Positions 1 to 8,120 are shown, numbered from the stretch's first letter. The stretch is DNA of 57,096 nucleotides from Lachnospiraceae bacterium (GCA_017411305.1 JAFQQI010000005.1:1-57096), one strand, 5' to 3'. Notes: generated from the letters alone by a model not told the origin. Program-made: numbers and translations.

Positions 1-107
1 AGTTTGTCCTGAGAAATATTTGCCTGTTGGCGGTAGAGGAATAAATTGTTGGGCATAACACCGGCTTCCTTTTTGGTTTTACAGTAACCACATTCTTTCA
101 AATTCAT
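1..107 (-). CDS. Partial gene, N-terminus of a possible XRE-type HTH protein
   Basis: An ATG at 107-105 (minus strand) follows a good ribosome site (AAGGGGTGA, 112-120) and opens a frame that runs off the left window edge after 35 codons. The start carries a Cys-x-x-Cys pair (CGYC) and then a segment, LFLYRQQANISQDK, that resembles the first helices of a Cro/C1-type HTH. Function is unassigned; only the extreme N-terminus is visible. It sits inside the mobile element, where such regulators are common. Confidence 0.45.
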   Translation of the reverse strand, partial: MNLKECGYCKTKKEAGVMPNNLFLYRQQANISQDK

Positions 108-255
108 AAAATCACCCCTTAAAACAATACAAATACAATAACAATGACACCTGCTCTTACTTAAGATAGTATCGTAAATATTGTCCTATAATACGGACTT
201 TAATTCAGTACCTTCCCAAAAATACGGAAGGTGCTGATTTCATTTACCGGGATAG

Positions 256-402
256 GTGGATAGGCAGGATGAAGCCATATCATACATATTTGTTTTTTAT
301 GTGGTAAATCGGGAAAAGAAGACGGTCTCGGTATTAAGGGTCATGCAGGATGGCATGGGCTGGCAGTATGTATTAAAGAGATGGCTACAGGATTTTGAAT
401 AA
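256..402 (+). pseudogene. Decayed RelE/ParE-like toxin, C-terminal remnant
   Basis: The frame ending at the TAA at 400-402 encodes a stretch resembling the last strands of RelE/ParE toxins: an aromatic core (FVFYVVNREKKTV), then a VLRVMQDGMGWQ segment and a short helix. Upstream, the same kind of sequence (RWIGRMKPYHTYLFF, about 252-296) continues in a neighbouring frame, so one frameshift in the T run near 292-297 would join them. No start codon with ribosome site and no N-terminal half is visible. A terminator follows directly. The family call rests on pattern only and is tentative. Confidence 0.35.
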
Positions 403-414
403 AGATGGTATTTC

Positions 415-441
415 ACACCCCTAATTTTAGGGGTGTTTTTA
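415..441 (+). terminator. Intrinsic terminator after toxin remnant
   Basis: Stem ACACCCCTA pairs with TAGGGGTGT around an AATTTT loop region and is followed by TTTTT. It closes the unit holding the toxin remnant, which suggests that unit was once transcribed rightward. Confidence 0.75.
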
Positions 442-568
442 TCTGTAAAGGAATTATCAAAGCAATTTTCACATCCCCTTGGGAGTCGGGAAAGGGGAAT
501 TAGGGGATAGGAATGGTACCGGAAGAAATGGAATGGAATAGAAGAGTAGAGGTGAAAAGTATATTCCC

Positions 569-586
569 AATATACCAAGGTATATT
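569..586. promoter_or_regulatory. 18-bp palindrome, possible operator or recombinase subsite
   Basis: AATATACC-AA-GGTATATT is a perfect inverted repeat, extended on both sides by imperfect pairing of CCC (566-568) with GGG (591-593 region). It lies in the 290-bp non-coding stretch between the toxin remnant and the first small cargo gene. It could be a regulator operator; no binding partner is identified. Confidence 0.35.
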
Positions 587-640
587 CTTTGGGGAACGAC
601 AACCCATAAAAATGCCCGTAAAATAATACTTGTAAGAAAC

Positions 641-654
641 GCAAACCGGTTTGC
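641..654. promoter_or_regulatory. 14-bp perfect palindrome upstream of the small cargo gene
   Basis: GCAAACCGGTTTGC is self-complementary over its full length and sits 38 bp before the ATG at 693, where a regulator would overlap a promoter. The rest of 441-640 holds no convincing gene. Confidence 0.4.
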
Positions 655-692
655 TTTGCTTACGTCAATTTCAGCTTATAGGAGGAAAAACG

Positions 693-920
693 ATGGTAGC
701 AAAGACAAATGTATTACAAAGTTATAAAGAAGCAAATATCGCCGGAAAGGTAGAAATTATCTGCAAATATTACACGGATTTTATTGGTATTATAGAAGGC
801 TTCACAGAAGGACTTCGTTATATGATTGAAAATGAGAAGGCATATAATCAAAAGGTCAGAAGAGCAAAAGTAAAAATCAAAATACAGATGGCCTGCTTTA
901 TGGAAGGGGTAGCTGTATGA
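693..920 (+). CDS. Small uncharacterised mobile-element protein (75 aa)
   Basis: The ATG at 693 follows an AGGAGG site (680-685) at good spacing; an upstream in-frame ATG at 651 has no ribosome site, so 693 is chosen. The product is mostly helical by eye, with an aromatic central part (YYTDFIGIIEGF) and a lysine/arginine-rich C-terminus (KVRRAKVKIKIQ). I recognise no family. The stop overlaps an ATG (917) of a 30-codon frame ending at 1009, probably not a gene. Its place just ahead of the recombinase makes an accessory role in the element likely, for example in regulation; that is inference. Confidence 0.7.
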   Translation: MVAKTNVLQSYKEANIAGKVEIICKYYTDFIGIIEGFTEGLRYMIENEKAYNQKVRRAKVKIKIQMACFMEGVAV

Positions 921-980
921 GCATATTGGATAAGCCCTCTTTAATAGAATGTACTAAAATGGACAAAGGGGGAATGCCAG

Positions 981-1133
981 GTGAAGGAAAAACCTGTTTA
1001 TGCCATTGAACGTGAGTTTCTTGGTAATATTTCCACAACCAATTTACTTGTCCGTATGATACGCAAACATCTTGAAAATGCCAGGAAAAATGGGGAGATA
1101 ACTTATGGGGAAAAGATGGAAGAATGTATATAA
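981..1133 (+). CDS. Small uncharacterised protein (50 aa), GTG start
   Basis: A GTG at 981 is preceded by AAAGGGGG (965-972). The 50-codon frame reads like a conserved small mobile-element protein, with a core VYAIEREFLGNISTTNLLVR then a basic helix. Similar short proteins accompany TnpX-like recombinases in clostridial elements, but I cannot name the family. It lies 40 bp before the recombinase and is probably co-transcribed with it. Codon use matches the neighbouring recombinase, and there are no internal stops. Confidence 0.6.
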   Translation: MKEKPVYAIEREFLGNISTTNLLVRMIRKHLENARKNGEITYGEKMEECI

Positions 1134-1172
1134 AAATGGTATAATAAATACAAGGATAGTGGCTAATGGGTG

Positions 1173-2789
1173 ATGAAGATGAAGGTACAAAACCTATTTA
1201 GCGTAGCAGTTTATATTAGATTGTCAAGAGAAGACGGTGATAAGGCAGAAAGTGACAGTATCGGTAATCAGCGTAAATTGATAAGTGATTATCTTAAGAA
1301 TAAGGAAGACTTTATTCTGTATGATACTTATATTGATGATGGGTATACCGGCACCAATTTTAAGCGTCCTGCATTTCAGAGAATGATAGAGGATATTGAG
1401 GCAGGAGCAGTCAACTGTGTCATTGTAAAAGACCTTTCTCGTTTTGGCAGAGATTACATAGATACCGGAAAGTTTCTGGAGAGATATTTTCCGGATAACG
1501 ATGTAAGATTTATTGCTATCACAGATAATATCGATAGCATGAAACAAGCCTATGATATGCTTCTGCCAATCAAAAATATCTTTAATGAACAGTATGCCAG
1601 AGATATTTCTAAAAAGGTTCATTCAGCAATGCGGGCAAAGCAAAAAGCCGGTGAGTTTATTGGTGCATTTGCTTCCTATGGTTACCGGAAAAGTCCTGTG
1701 GATAAGAACAAATTAGTGGTAGATGAATATGCAGCCGGGATTGTTCGCAGGGTCTTTCAGTTGTATATCAGCGGATGCGGTAAAATACGGATTGCCGGGA
1801 TCTTAAATGATGAAGGGATTGTATGTCCGTCTGAATATAAAAGGCTGAATGGAGAGAATTATAGGAATTGTAACCGTTTAAGTAAAACAGCTTACTGGAC
1901 ATACAGTACCATTAATAATATCCTGAAGAATGAAATGTATTGCGGAAATATGGTACAGCACCGGACTTGTCAGCATATGCATGGCAAAGCCAGACCACAG
2001 GAGAAGGAAGACTGGATCGTTATTAAAGGTACACACGAAGCCATCATTGATGATGAAACATGGAATACTGCACAGAAACTGTTAAGGCGCCGAACCAGAG
2101 AACTTGATTTAAACTCTAATATGAGTATTTTTGCAGGCTTTTTGAAATGTGGTGACTGTGGAAGAGCCCTCTGTAAAAAGAATATGACATCACAGAGTAA
2201 AAAATATGTGATGTATCAGTGCGGTACCTATGTACGCTCCGGGAGACGGTTTTGTACGCCTCATGGAATTAACCATGATGTTTTGGAAGTAATTGTTCTG
2301 GATGACTTAAAGGTAATCATACAGAACATAAGTGACCTTAAGGAGATTGTAGAAGAGCAAATGGCGGAGATTCTTACTGTAAAAAAGGTCAGTGAGGATG
2401 AAGTACAGAAGCTTGAAAATGAACTGCAGAAACTAAAAAAAATGAAGAAAGCAGTTTACGAAGATTACAGGGAAGAGCTGATTACGAAAGAAGAATATAT
2501 CAGCTACCGCCAGGATTACCAGCAAAAAGAGGATTTATATTTAAAGCGATTGAGACAGTTACAGGAGCAGGAAGAAGAGCATGCGGATGCTAATGTGTTT
2601 GAAAGCCCGTGGCTGAAACGGTTGTTAGAGTTTAAAGAGATTGAAGCACTAGATCGTGACATTATCGTAGAAATGGTTCATGAAATCAAAATCTATGAAG
2701 ACCACAAGATTGTCATAACCTACAATTTCTCAAATGAGTTAGAAAATCTATTTAAAGCAACTTATACTATGAGTGAAAGCATCGGCTGA
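1173..2789 (+). CDS. Large serine recombinase (TnpX-like)
   Basis: This protein of about 538 residues catalyses site-specific excision and integration of the element through a serine-DNA intermediate. The N-terminal resolvase domain (about 1-150) has the catalytic serine in YIRLSRED (Ser18) and the conserved arginines in KDLSRFGRD. The recombinase domain spans about 165-290. A zinc ribbon follows, with the paired cysteines CGDCG and a later C/C pair (about 325-370). A long charged coiled coil covers about 395-480. This is the usual order for large serine recombinases. The start is uncertain: GTG 1170, ATG 1173 or ATG 1179. The stop lies inside a hairpin (2784-2807). It is intact and could still be active. 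Confidence 0.95.
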   Translation: MKMKVQNLFSVAVYIRLSREDGDKAESDSIGNQRKLISDYLKNKEDFILYDTYIDDGYTGTNFKRPAFQRMIEDIEAGAVNCVIVKDLSRFGRDYIDTGKFLERYFPDNDVRFIAITDNIDSMKQAYDMLLPIKNIFNEQYARDISKKVHSAMRAKQKAGEFIGAFASYGYRKSPVDKNKLVVDEYAAGIVRRVFQLYISGCGKIRIAGILNDEGIVCPSEYKRLNGENYRNCNRLSKTAYWTYSTINNILKNEMYCGNMVQHRTCQHMHGKARPQEKEDWIVIKGTHEAIIDDETWNTAQKLLRRRTRELDLNSNMSIFAGFLKCGDCGRALCKKNMTSQSKKYVMYQCGTYVRSGRRFCTPHGINHDVLEVIVLDDLKVIIQNISDLKEIVEEQMAEILTVKKVSEDEVQKLENELQKLKKMKKAVYEDYREELITKEEYISYRQDYQQKEDLYLKRLRQLQEQEEEHADANVFESPWLKRLLEFKEIEALDRDIIVEMVHEIKIYEDHKIVITYNFSNELENLFKATYTMSESIG

Positions 2790-2840
2790 TGTGTCTATGC
2801 ATCAGCCAATCAATCAACAATTCGAGTACCATTTCGGTAC
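2784..2840 (+). repeat. Two inverted repeats at the element's right end
   Basis: GGCTGATG (2784-2791) pairs with CATCAGCC (2800-2807), and GTACC (2826-2830) pairs with GGTAC (2836-2840). They lie between the recombinase stop and the element junction. They may be a weak terminator plus recombinase-binding subsites; the first lacks a U tract. Confidence 0.5.
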
Positions 2841-2857
2841 AAAAATACCACTATTAA

Positions 2858-2875
2858 CATGCCCCCTGGGGGAAT
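2858..2875. other. Probable attachment junction (attR) in a deacetylase gene
   Basis: From 2867 the sequence reads in frame as WGNEDTSQILDIL, the conserved start of the NodB domain, which is normally preceded by TFDAA. Those codons are missing here and replaced by element sequence, so crossover was at or just before CCCCTGGGGG (2862-2871). Confidence 0.6.
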
Positions 2876-3445
2876 GAAGATACATCCCAGATTCTTGATA
2901 TTTTGAAAAAGCATGACGTAAAGGTTACCTTTTTTATGACAGGCGGTTGGGTAGAAAAGTATCCGGACGATGTGAAAGCAATTCTGGCAGCAGGACACGA
3001 CCTTGGCAATCACAGTGAAAATCATAAAAATATGAGTCAGCTTTCTGATGAAGAAAAGACAGAAGAACTGATGAAAGTGCATGAAAAGGTGCGTACATTG
3101 ACGGGATATGAGATGTTCTTGTTCAGACCGCCTTATGGGGACTATAATAATGCAGTGGTCAAAAAGGCAAAAGAGTGCGGATATTATACAATACAGTGGG
3201 ATGTGGACTCTCTCGACTGGAAGGACTACGGCACCGACTCTATTATTAAAACCGTATGCGAGCACAAGCATCTTGGTAACGGTTCTATTATACTTTGCCA
3301 TAATGGAGCAAAATACACCGCACAGGCACTTGATACGTTGATTACCACATTAAAAGAAAAAGGATACACCTTTGTACCGGTGTCAGAGCTAATTTATAAA
3401 GAGAAATATCATTTGAATCATGAAGGACGGCAGATAAGAAATTAA
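2864..3445 (+). pseudogene. Polysaccharide deacetylase, 5' end lost to element insertion
   Basis: The remaining NodB-homology domain shows the second metal motif, HSENHKNM (H-x3-H), the RPPYGDYN motif, the WDVDSLDWKD motif and the late ILCHNG histidine motif. The first motif (TFDD/TFDA), which carries the catalytic base and a metal ligand, and any signal or membrane anchor are absent because the frame starts at the element junction. Family members remove acetyl groups from peptidoglycan or other glycans outside the cell. No start codon with ribosome site is visible at the new 5' end. The gene is therefore called disrupted. The missing part should lie beyond the element's left end. Confidence 0.85.
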
Positions 3446-3496
3446 TATGATATGGAAAACGTAAAAAGTGTAATAATTTTATAATTAATTAAAACG

Positions 3497-3541
3497 AAAA
3501 CTTTAATTTTAATTGATGCGGATTAAAATTAAAGTTTTTAT
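3497..3541 (+). terminator. Strong intrinsic terminator after the deacetylase
   Basis: A 17-bp AT-rich stem (3497-3513 with 3522-3538), loop TGATGCGG, is followed by a T run. The AT-rich arms on both strands allow bidirectional action. The stretch 3542-3734 holds only the leader of the next gene. Confidence 0.85.
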
Positions 3542-3734
3542 GATTTTCGGAAGTTTTTTTTGGGGCGGGATTGTGGTAATATTTAGTTTGTAGAGTTTAG
3601 GAAACTTTGAATTATACGGAGATTATAAGTGACTAGACAGGTGTGTCTATCCAATAAATATGACGTTTTCTCGCTTTATGTCGTGTTATTGGTGGATGGC
3701 AAGTCGTATTCTGCAGATGAAAGGAGGCGTTGTA

Positions 3735-4883
3735 ATGGACCAGAAAAAAATAGGTTTATTTCTAAAAGAGTTAAGAAAAGAAAAAGGCATTACACAAGAA
3801 GCATTTGCAGAAATGTTAAATATATCAGGAAGAACAGTTTCACGTTGGGAGACGGGAAATAATTTACCTGATATTTCATTGCTTGTATCAATTGCTGATT
3901 TCTATGAGGTTGATGTAAGAGAAATTATTGAAGGAGAAAGAAAAAGCGAGATGAATGAAGAGATTAAAGATGTAGCCAACAAGATGGCAGATTATGCAGA
4001 AAACGAAAAAAGTAAGATGATGAAATATATTCAAGCTATTGGATTTGTAGGGGTTTTTATAATGACGGTAGCAATTATTTTTCAATGTATATCATATGAT
4101 GCAACATTTTTTCATAAGGGTGCGTTGATTACGTCTTGTGTATCTTTGATTATTATGGTAATTATCACGCTGCATGTGATTGGTGTGCTTGAAAGAATTA
4201 GTAGGAAAAAAGGATTAATAATAATAAAAGTCGCAACGATTATTCTAACGGTGATTAGCTTGTTTTTTGTTGTTGAAGTATTATTGGTGTTTGGGATGGG
4301 CGTTGTTGATTATGCACTTCCGTTTAGAACAATGCAAGGAATTGAGAATTACGATAAAGCAAATATGCAGGAAAAATACGGAATGGATATGAATTCAGGA
4401 TTTTTGATTTTCCCGGAAACAGTTGATAATGCGATTTCAGTAAAATACGAGTCTAAATTGAAAACAGGTTTCTTTGATTCGGATGGTTTTTTTATTCTCG
4501 AAGCAAGGTATAATGAGGCGGATTTTGAAAATGAAATAAGAAGGCTATCTGACATCACTTGTGAAATTGCATACGCTGGAACATCCGTCACAAATCAAAT
4601 TGAATATGATGAAGAGATGTATATGTATCCGGCATATATTACAAGCGATGGATATGATTATGTTTATGAGTATGCACTGATTGATAAAGAGAATTATAGA
4701 ATTGTTTATGTGAATTTAAGCTATCCTGTATATAATAAATTGCAAGAATATAAGGATTTTCTTAAAAGAAATGCAGACGAGTATGACCTCGATAATAGTA
4801 CGGTGCTTGAAAACTTTACAATATATGCACACAAGTTTCCGGAATTAGATGGATGGATAGAGTACGCAGATATGAACCGGTAA
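3735..4883 (+). CDS. HTH regulator with membrane anchor and extracytoplasmic domain
   Basis: The ATG at 3735 follows AAAGGAGG; an in-frame ATG at 3660 lacks a ribosome site. The 382-residue product opens with a Cro/C1 HTH (about 6-60; ITQEAFAEMLNISGRTVSRW), then a short charged linker. Three hydrophobic segments follow (about 100-125, 133-155, 163-190), then a C-terminal domain of about 190 residues without family resemblance, predicted outside the membrane. A DNA-binding domain tied to the membrane suggests a one-component signal-responsive regulator. HTH plus integral membrane proteins are common in Firmicutes; the C-terminal domain is the distinctive part. Its target is unknown. Confidence 0.8.
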   Translation: MDQKKIGLFLKELRKEKGITQEAFAEMLNISGRTVSRWETGNNLPDISLLVSIADFYEVDVREIIEGERKSEMNEEIKDVANKMADYAENEKSKMMKYIQAIGFVGVFIMTVAIIFQCISYDATFFHKGALITSCVSLIIMVIITLHVIGVLERISRKKGLIIIKVATIILTVISLFFVVEVLLVFGMGVVDYALPFRTMQGIENYDKANMQEKYGMDMNSGFLIFPETVDNAISVKYESKLKTGFFDSDGFFILEARYNEADFENEIRRLSDITCEIAYAGTSVTNQIEYDEEMYMYPAYITSDGYDYVYEYALIDKENYRIVYVNLSYPVYNKLQEYKDFLKRNADEYDLDNSTVLENFTIYAHKFPELDGWIEYADMNR

Positions 4884-5020
4884 ATACACATATAAAAATC
4901 AGTTTAGTGAAGAAGTAATATCTAAATTTGTGGCATGATAATTGGGATGGGTTTTCTATTAAGTATAGCGACAAGGAAAAATCTTACTAGATTAATTTTC
5001 GACGTTATGGAGGGTTAGCA

Positions 5021-6541
5021 ATGGTATATGAATACATAGTGGTAGCACTTGCGGCAACGCTCGCCGGTATCGGGACCGGATTGGTAGGATTGAGTGCAGC
5101 AACAGCAATGGTACCTCTTTTGATAGTGCTGTGTCCGACGTTCAGTGGCGAACACGGCGCATATATGGCAACGGCTATAGCGCTTGCCAGTGATATACTC
5201 GGTTCGGCTGTTACAACCGGTGTTTATGCAAAAAACAAAAAAATAGATTTAAAGCACGGATGGTTGATTGCGACCTGCATTATAGGAATGTGTACGGTTG
5301 GTTCTGTTGCTGCATACTTTACGCATCAATCGGTGCTTGGAGGATTTTCACTATTTCTTTGTGTTGCCATCGGTATCCGCTTTTTGGTCAGTCCTGATTC
5401 AAAGGAACGTCCTGAAAAAGATGGTAAGGTAAAGCTGACATTCAAAGAAATTGCAGTATCACTGTTTTTTGGTCTCACCATTGGTTTTGGTACCGGATTT
5501 TTTGGTTCGGGCGGCGGTATGATGATGCTTATTGTGTTTACGGCTATGCTTGGTTACGAACGAAAAACAGCTGTGGGAACTTCCACCTTTATTATGACCT
5601 TTACGGCACTGATTGCTTCGGTCAGTCATATCCTTATTGAGCCGACTATTATATTTAAATGTTGGGACTTCCTGCTTCTTGCTATAGTGGTTGCTACCGC
5701 ATTTTCGCTTGTCAGTGCAAAGTTTGCCAATAAGGTCAAGGGAAGAATTGTGGGATATACAACAGGTGTGATTCTTCTCTTGCTGGGTCTTTCTATGATT
5801 ACGATTAATAACCTTAATAAAATCAGTATTCCTTACCTCATGGAATATTTAAAGGTGCTTAGTATTTATTTAGGATACATTGTTGTACTTGCAACCATCT
5901 TGATTGCAGTCCGCTTTACAACCAAGGTCAAGGACCATGTATTCAGAAAATTACTGCACTTTGTTGCATTTACTTCAATTATTCCGCTTGTGATGTCGAC
6001 TGATATTTGGTGGATTTCTGTGGCGGTAGAGGTATTGTTTTTGATTCTTGTCATAATTGGTCTGCATTTCTTCGAGAGATTTTCTTTTTACAAAGGATTA
6101 TTCGTAGAAAAAGCAAAGCATGAAGTTATCTTAAGTTTTGTATCGCTATTCGGACTTATGACGGTGTTGCTTATCATCTTTTGGGGTATCTTTGGGCGAG
6201 AACATTTATTTATTGCAGTTGGTGCTATTATGGCTTGGGGACCGGGTGATGCAGTTGCGGCTATTGTTGGAAAAGAATACGGCAAGCATAAGTTACAAGG
6301 ACGATTTATCGAAGGGACAAAGTCGGTGGAAGGTAGCATTGGTATGGCAATCACAGCATTTATGTGTTTGCTGTCTGTATTGTTTGCAATGTCTGAACTT
6401 CCCACGCACGTAGCTGTTATTATGTCCCTTGTGATTGCACCGATTGCATCCATAACAGAACTTTACACCAAAGGTGGCTGGGATACGGTTACAGTTCCGG
6501 CAGTTTCGGCGTTTCTGTTATCTGTTACATTGATTTGCTAG
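5021..6541 (+). CDS. Fusion: TSUP (TauE/SafE) transporter + phytol/dolichol-kinase-like domain
   Basis: The first about 250 residues are a TSUP-family anion transporter: paired membrane hairpins with the repeated glycine-rich signatures GIGTGLVGLSAA and GFGTGFFGSGGGMM. From about 270 the protein has further membrane helices with RKLLHFVAF (about 308) and GPGDAVAAIVGKEYGK then KSVEGSIGM (about 405-440). These are hallmarks of CTP-dependent polyprenol/phytol kinases and CDP-diglyceride-synthase relatives. TSUP proteins are usually about 250 residues, so this is a two-domain fusion in one uninterrupted frame. GGAGGG precedes the ATG. Substrates are unknown; a coupled export and lipid-phosphorylation role would be speculation. 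Confidence 0.85.
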   Translation: MVYEYIVVALAATLAGIGTGLVGLSAATAMVPLLIVLCPTFSGEHGAYMATAIALASDILGSAVTTGVYAKNKKIDLKHGWLIATCIIGMCTVGSVAAYFTHQSVLGGFSLFLCVAIGIRFLVSPDSKERPEKDGKVKLTFKEIAVSLFFGLTIGFGTGFFGSGGGMMMLIVFTAMLGYERKTAVGTSTFIMTFTALIASVSHILIEPTIIFKCWDFLLLAIVVATAFSLVSAKFANKVKGRIVGYTTGVILLLLGLSMITINNLNKISIPYLMEYLKVLSIYLGYIVVLATILIAVRFTTKVKDHVFRKLLHFVAFTSIIPLVMSTDIWWISVAVEVLFLILVIIGLHFFERFSFYKGLFVEKAKHEVILSFVSLFGLMTVLLIIFWGIFGREHLFIAVGAIMAWGPGDAVAAIVGKEYGKHKLQGRFIEGTKSVEGSIGMAITAFMCLLSVLFAMSELPTHVAVIMSLVIAPIASITELYTKGGWDTVTVPAVSAFLLSVTLIC

Positions 6542-6543
6542 TA

Positions 6544-6655
6544 ACTAAAACGCAATTTCTATATGCTTATGCCGGAGACTTTATAAAAGCACATGGAAAT
6601 CCAAACCAATGGGGACCAATTAATTAGCCACCTGAAGAGTTGATACACATGGTGA
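6544..6655 (+). pseudogene. GNAT acetyltransferase, N-terminal remnant
   Basis: In frame with folA, the DNA encodes YAGDFIKAHGNPNQWGPIN, a stop (TAG, about 6625), then PPEELIH. This matches the typical N-terminal pattern of small clostridial GNAT acetyltransferases (HGNxxQWG ... YPPEELI). The rest of the domain, including the acetyl-CoA loop, is missing. It is a decayed fragment, and the in-frame continuation explains the false long 5' extension of folA. Confidence 0.5.
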
Positions 6656-6723
6656 CAATATTGTTATGCAAAATATTGCAAAGAAACTTTAGGCTTGAAG
6701 TAGATGGAAAGGAAATACAAACG

Positions 6724-7236
6724 ATGATTGGATTGATTGTGGCACGTTCAAAAAATAATGTAATCGGAAAGAACGGAGAAATACCTTGGAAGATAAAAGG
6801 AGAACAAAAGCAATTTAGGGAGCTTACTACAGGAAATGTTGTGGTCATGGGAAGAAAATCTTATGAAGAGATAGGACATCCTCTTCCTAACCGGAAAAAC
6901 ATTATTGTTTCAAAAAGCAGGAATTTTACCGGTGAAAATCTGATTACTGTGGGCTCCTTACAGGAAGCAATTGCGATTTCAAGGGGAGAAAATATATATG
7001 TATCAGGTGGATATGGTTTGTTTAAAGAAGCGATACCGCTTGCAGATAAAATGTACATTACAGAAGTAGATATGGTAGTAGAGGACGGAGATGTATTTTT
7101 TCCGGAGTTTGACAGTAGTGAATTCGATTTAACAATTGGTGAAACAGAAGGAAACGATATTAAATATACGAGAACTGTTTATACCAGAAAAGTAAAAGGA
7201 GATAACTATGATAAAGATACTTGCGATAGGAAATAG
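6724..7236 (+). CDS. folA: Dihydrofolate reductase
   Basis: It reduces dihydrofolate to tetrahydrofolate with NADPH in the cytosol. The 170-residue protein has the family start MIGLIVARSKNNVIGKNGEIPW, the acidic active-site residue in KGEQKQF (Glu in place of Asp), VVMGRKSYEEIG for NADPH phosphate binding, and YVSGGYGLFKEAIP for the nucleotide. The ATG at 6724 follows GGAAAGGAAA and gives the usual family length; upstream in-frame ATGs belong to a GNAT remnant. No thymidylate synthase gene is adjacent, which is unusual but not rare. The 3' end overlaps the next gene by 29 bp in another frame. Confidence 0.9.
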   Translation: MIGLIVARSKNNVIGKNGEIPWKIKGEQKQFRELTTGNVVVMGRKSYEEIGHPLPNRKNIIVSKSRNFTGENLITVGSLQEAIAISRGENIYVSGGYGLFKEAIPLADKMYITEVDMVVEDGDVFFPEFDSSEFDLTIGETEGNDIKYTRTVYTRKVKGDNYDKDTCDRK

Positions 7237-7981
7237 CTTTTCACAAGATGCAACCCACTATTTACATCAGATTGCAGCAACAGATCAGGTAGATATGAAA
7301 GTAGTGAATCTTTATATCGGTGGTTGCAGCTTGGAGCGTCATTGGAATAACATTCAAAACAAGGCAGCGGAATACTTGCTTGAGGTAAATGGATATTCTG
7401 CTGAAAAGCAGGTATCGATTCAAGAGGCGCTTGACATGGAAGAATGGGACTATATTGTCACCCAACAGGTAAGCCATGAGAGCGGAATGATAGAAACATA
7501 TTATCCCTATATAACAAATATTGTGGAATACTTAAGAAAGCATGCTCCGCAAGCGGAAATATTGCTGCAGGAAACATGGGCGTATGAAACAGACAGCTTA
7601 CATTCCGGCTTTGCCGAATATCATCAAAATCAGAAAGAGATGTATCAAAAGCTGTCAGAAGCATACAGAAATGTAGCAAAACAATTTGATATACGATTGA
7701 TTCCTTGCGGAACTGTTATTCAGGAATTAAGGAAAAAAGAGCCTTTTCTATATGGATATGGTGGTATGTCTATTTGCCGTGACGGCTTTCATATGAATGT
7801 CATTTATGGAAGATATTTATTGGCAGCAGTATGGTACAAGACAATTACAGGAAACAATATTTGTAACAATTCCTATATTCCGAGCACGAAATTAGCACCG
7901 AATGCCATATGCGATGAAAATGTTTTAAAAGTGATTAAGGAGATTGTAGATACAATGACAATAAAAACCACGCTCCGTTGA
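7208..7981 (+). CDS. DUF4886 SGNH-hydrolase-like protein
   Basis: The ATG at 7208 follows AAAGGAGA inside the folA 3' end, so the two genes are translationally close. The 257-residue product starts ILAIGNSFSQDATHYLH, the SGNH nucleophile block (GNSFS), and has a later GFHMN block whose histidine fits the catalytic His. No signal peptide is visible, so it is probably cytosolic. DUF4886 proteins are common in gut anaerobes and thought to act as esterases on carbohydrate-linked groups; the substrate here is unknown. Confidence 0.8.
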   Translation: MIKILAIGNSFSQDATHYLHQIAATDQVDMKVVNLYIGGCSLERHWNNIQNKAAEYLLEVNGYSAEKQVSIQEALDMEEWDYIVTQQVSHESGMIETYYPYITNIVEYLRKHAPQAEILLQETWAYETDSLHSGFAEYHQNQKEMYQKLSEAYRNVAKQFDIRLIPCGTVIQELRKKEPFLYGYGGMSICRDGFHMNVIYGRYLLAAVWYKTITGNNICNNSYIPSTKLAPNAICDENVLKVIKEIVDTMTIKTTLR

Positions 7982-8064
7982 GTTTTGTTTGCTAATCAGG
8001 TGGTGTACGATAAATATCATCGCGCGTAAAAATGGCTGAAAGAGCAATGCGGAAATAAAAATAG

Positions 8065-8104
8065 AGAAAAAAGCAATCGCCGGATACGCGATTGCTTTTT
8101 CTTT
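8065..8104. terminator. Bidirectional terminator between converging genes
   Basis: AAAAAAGCAATCGC pairs with GCGATTGCTTTTTC around CGGATAC. It has A and T runs on both outer sides and so serves the DUF4886 gene on plus and the XRE gene on minus. Confidence 0.85.
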
Positions 8105-8120
8105 TCTAATAAGTGCAACG

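Larger units (their letters stand above)
1..2866. mobile_element. Right-hand part of a serine-recombinase mobile element
   Basis: The block holds small genes typical of mobilisable elements and ends with a large serine recombinase about 75 bp from a point where a host polysaccharide deacetylase reading frame begins abruptly in mid-domain. That junction (about 2864-2867) is read as the right end of the element. The left end lies outside the window, so size and cargo are unknown. Large serine recombinases of the TnpX/TndX type normally sit at an element end and cut at a short core, which fits. The exact core dinucleotide cannot be fixed without an empty site. Confidence 0.7.

Noticed and set aside
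917-1009. 30-codon frame overlapping the stop of the small cargo gene
   Set aside because: No independent ribosome site, and it overlaps the better supported GTG-start gene at 981.
4925-4988. Short frame reading WHDNWDGFSIKYSDKEKSY
   Set aside because: Only about 20 codons between stops; protein-like composition alone is not enough.
7982-8064. Coding-like scrap ending KWLKEQCGNK
   Set aside because: About 25 codons broken by a stop, no start or ribosome site; could be a remnant but cannot be tied to a family.
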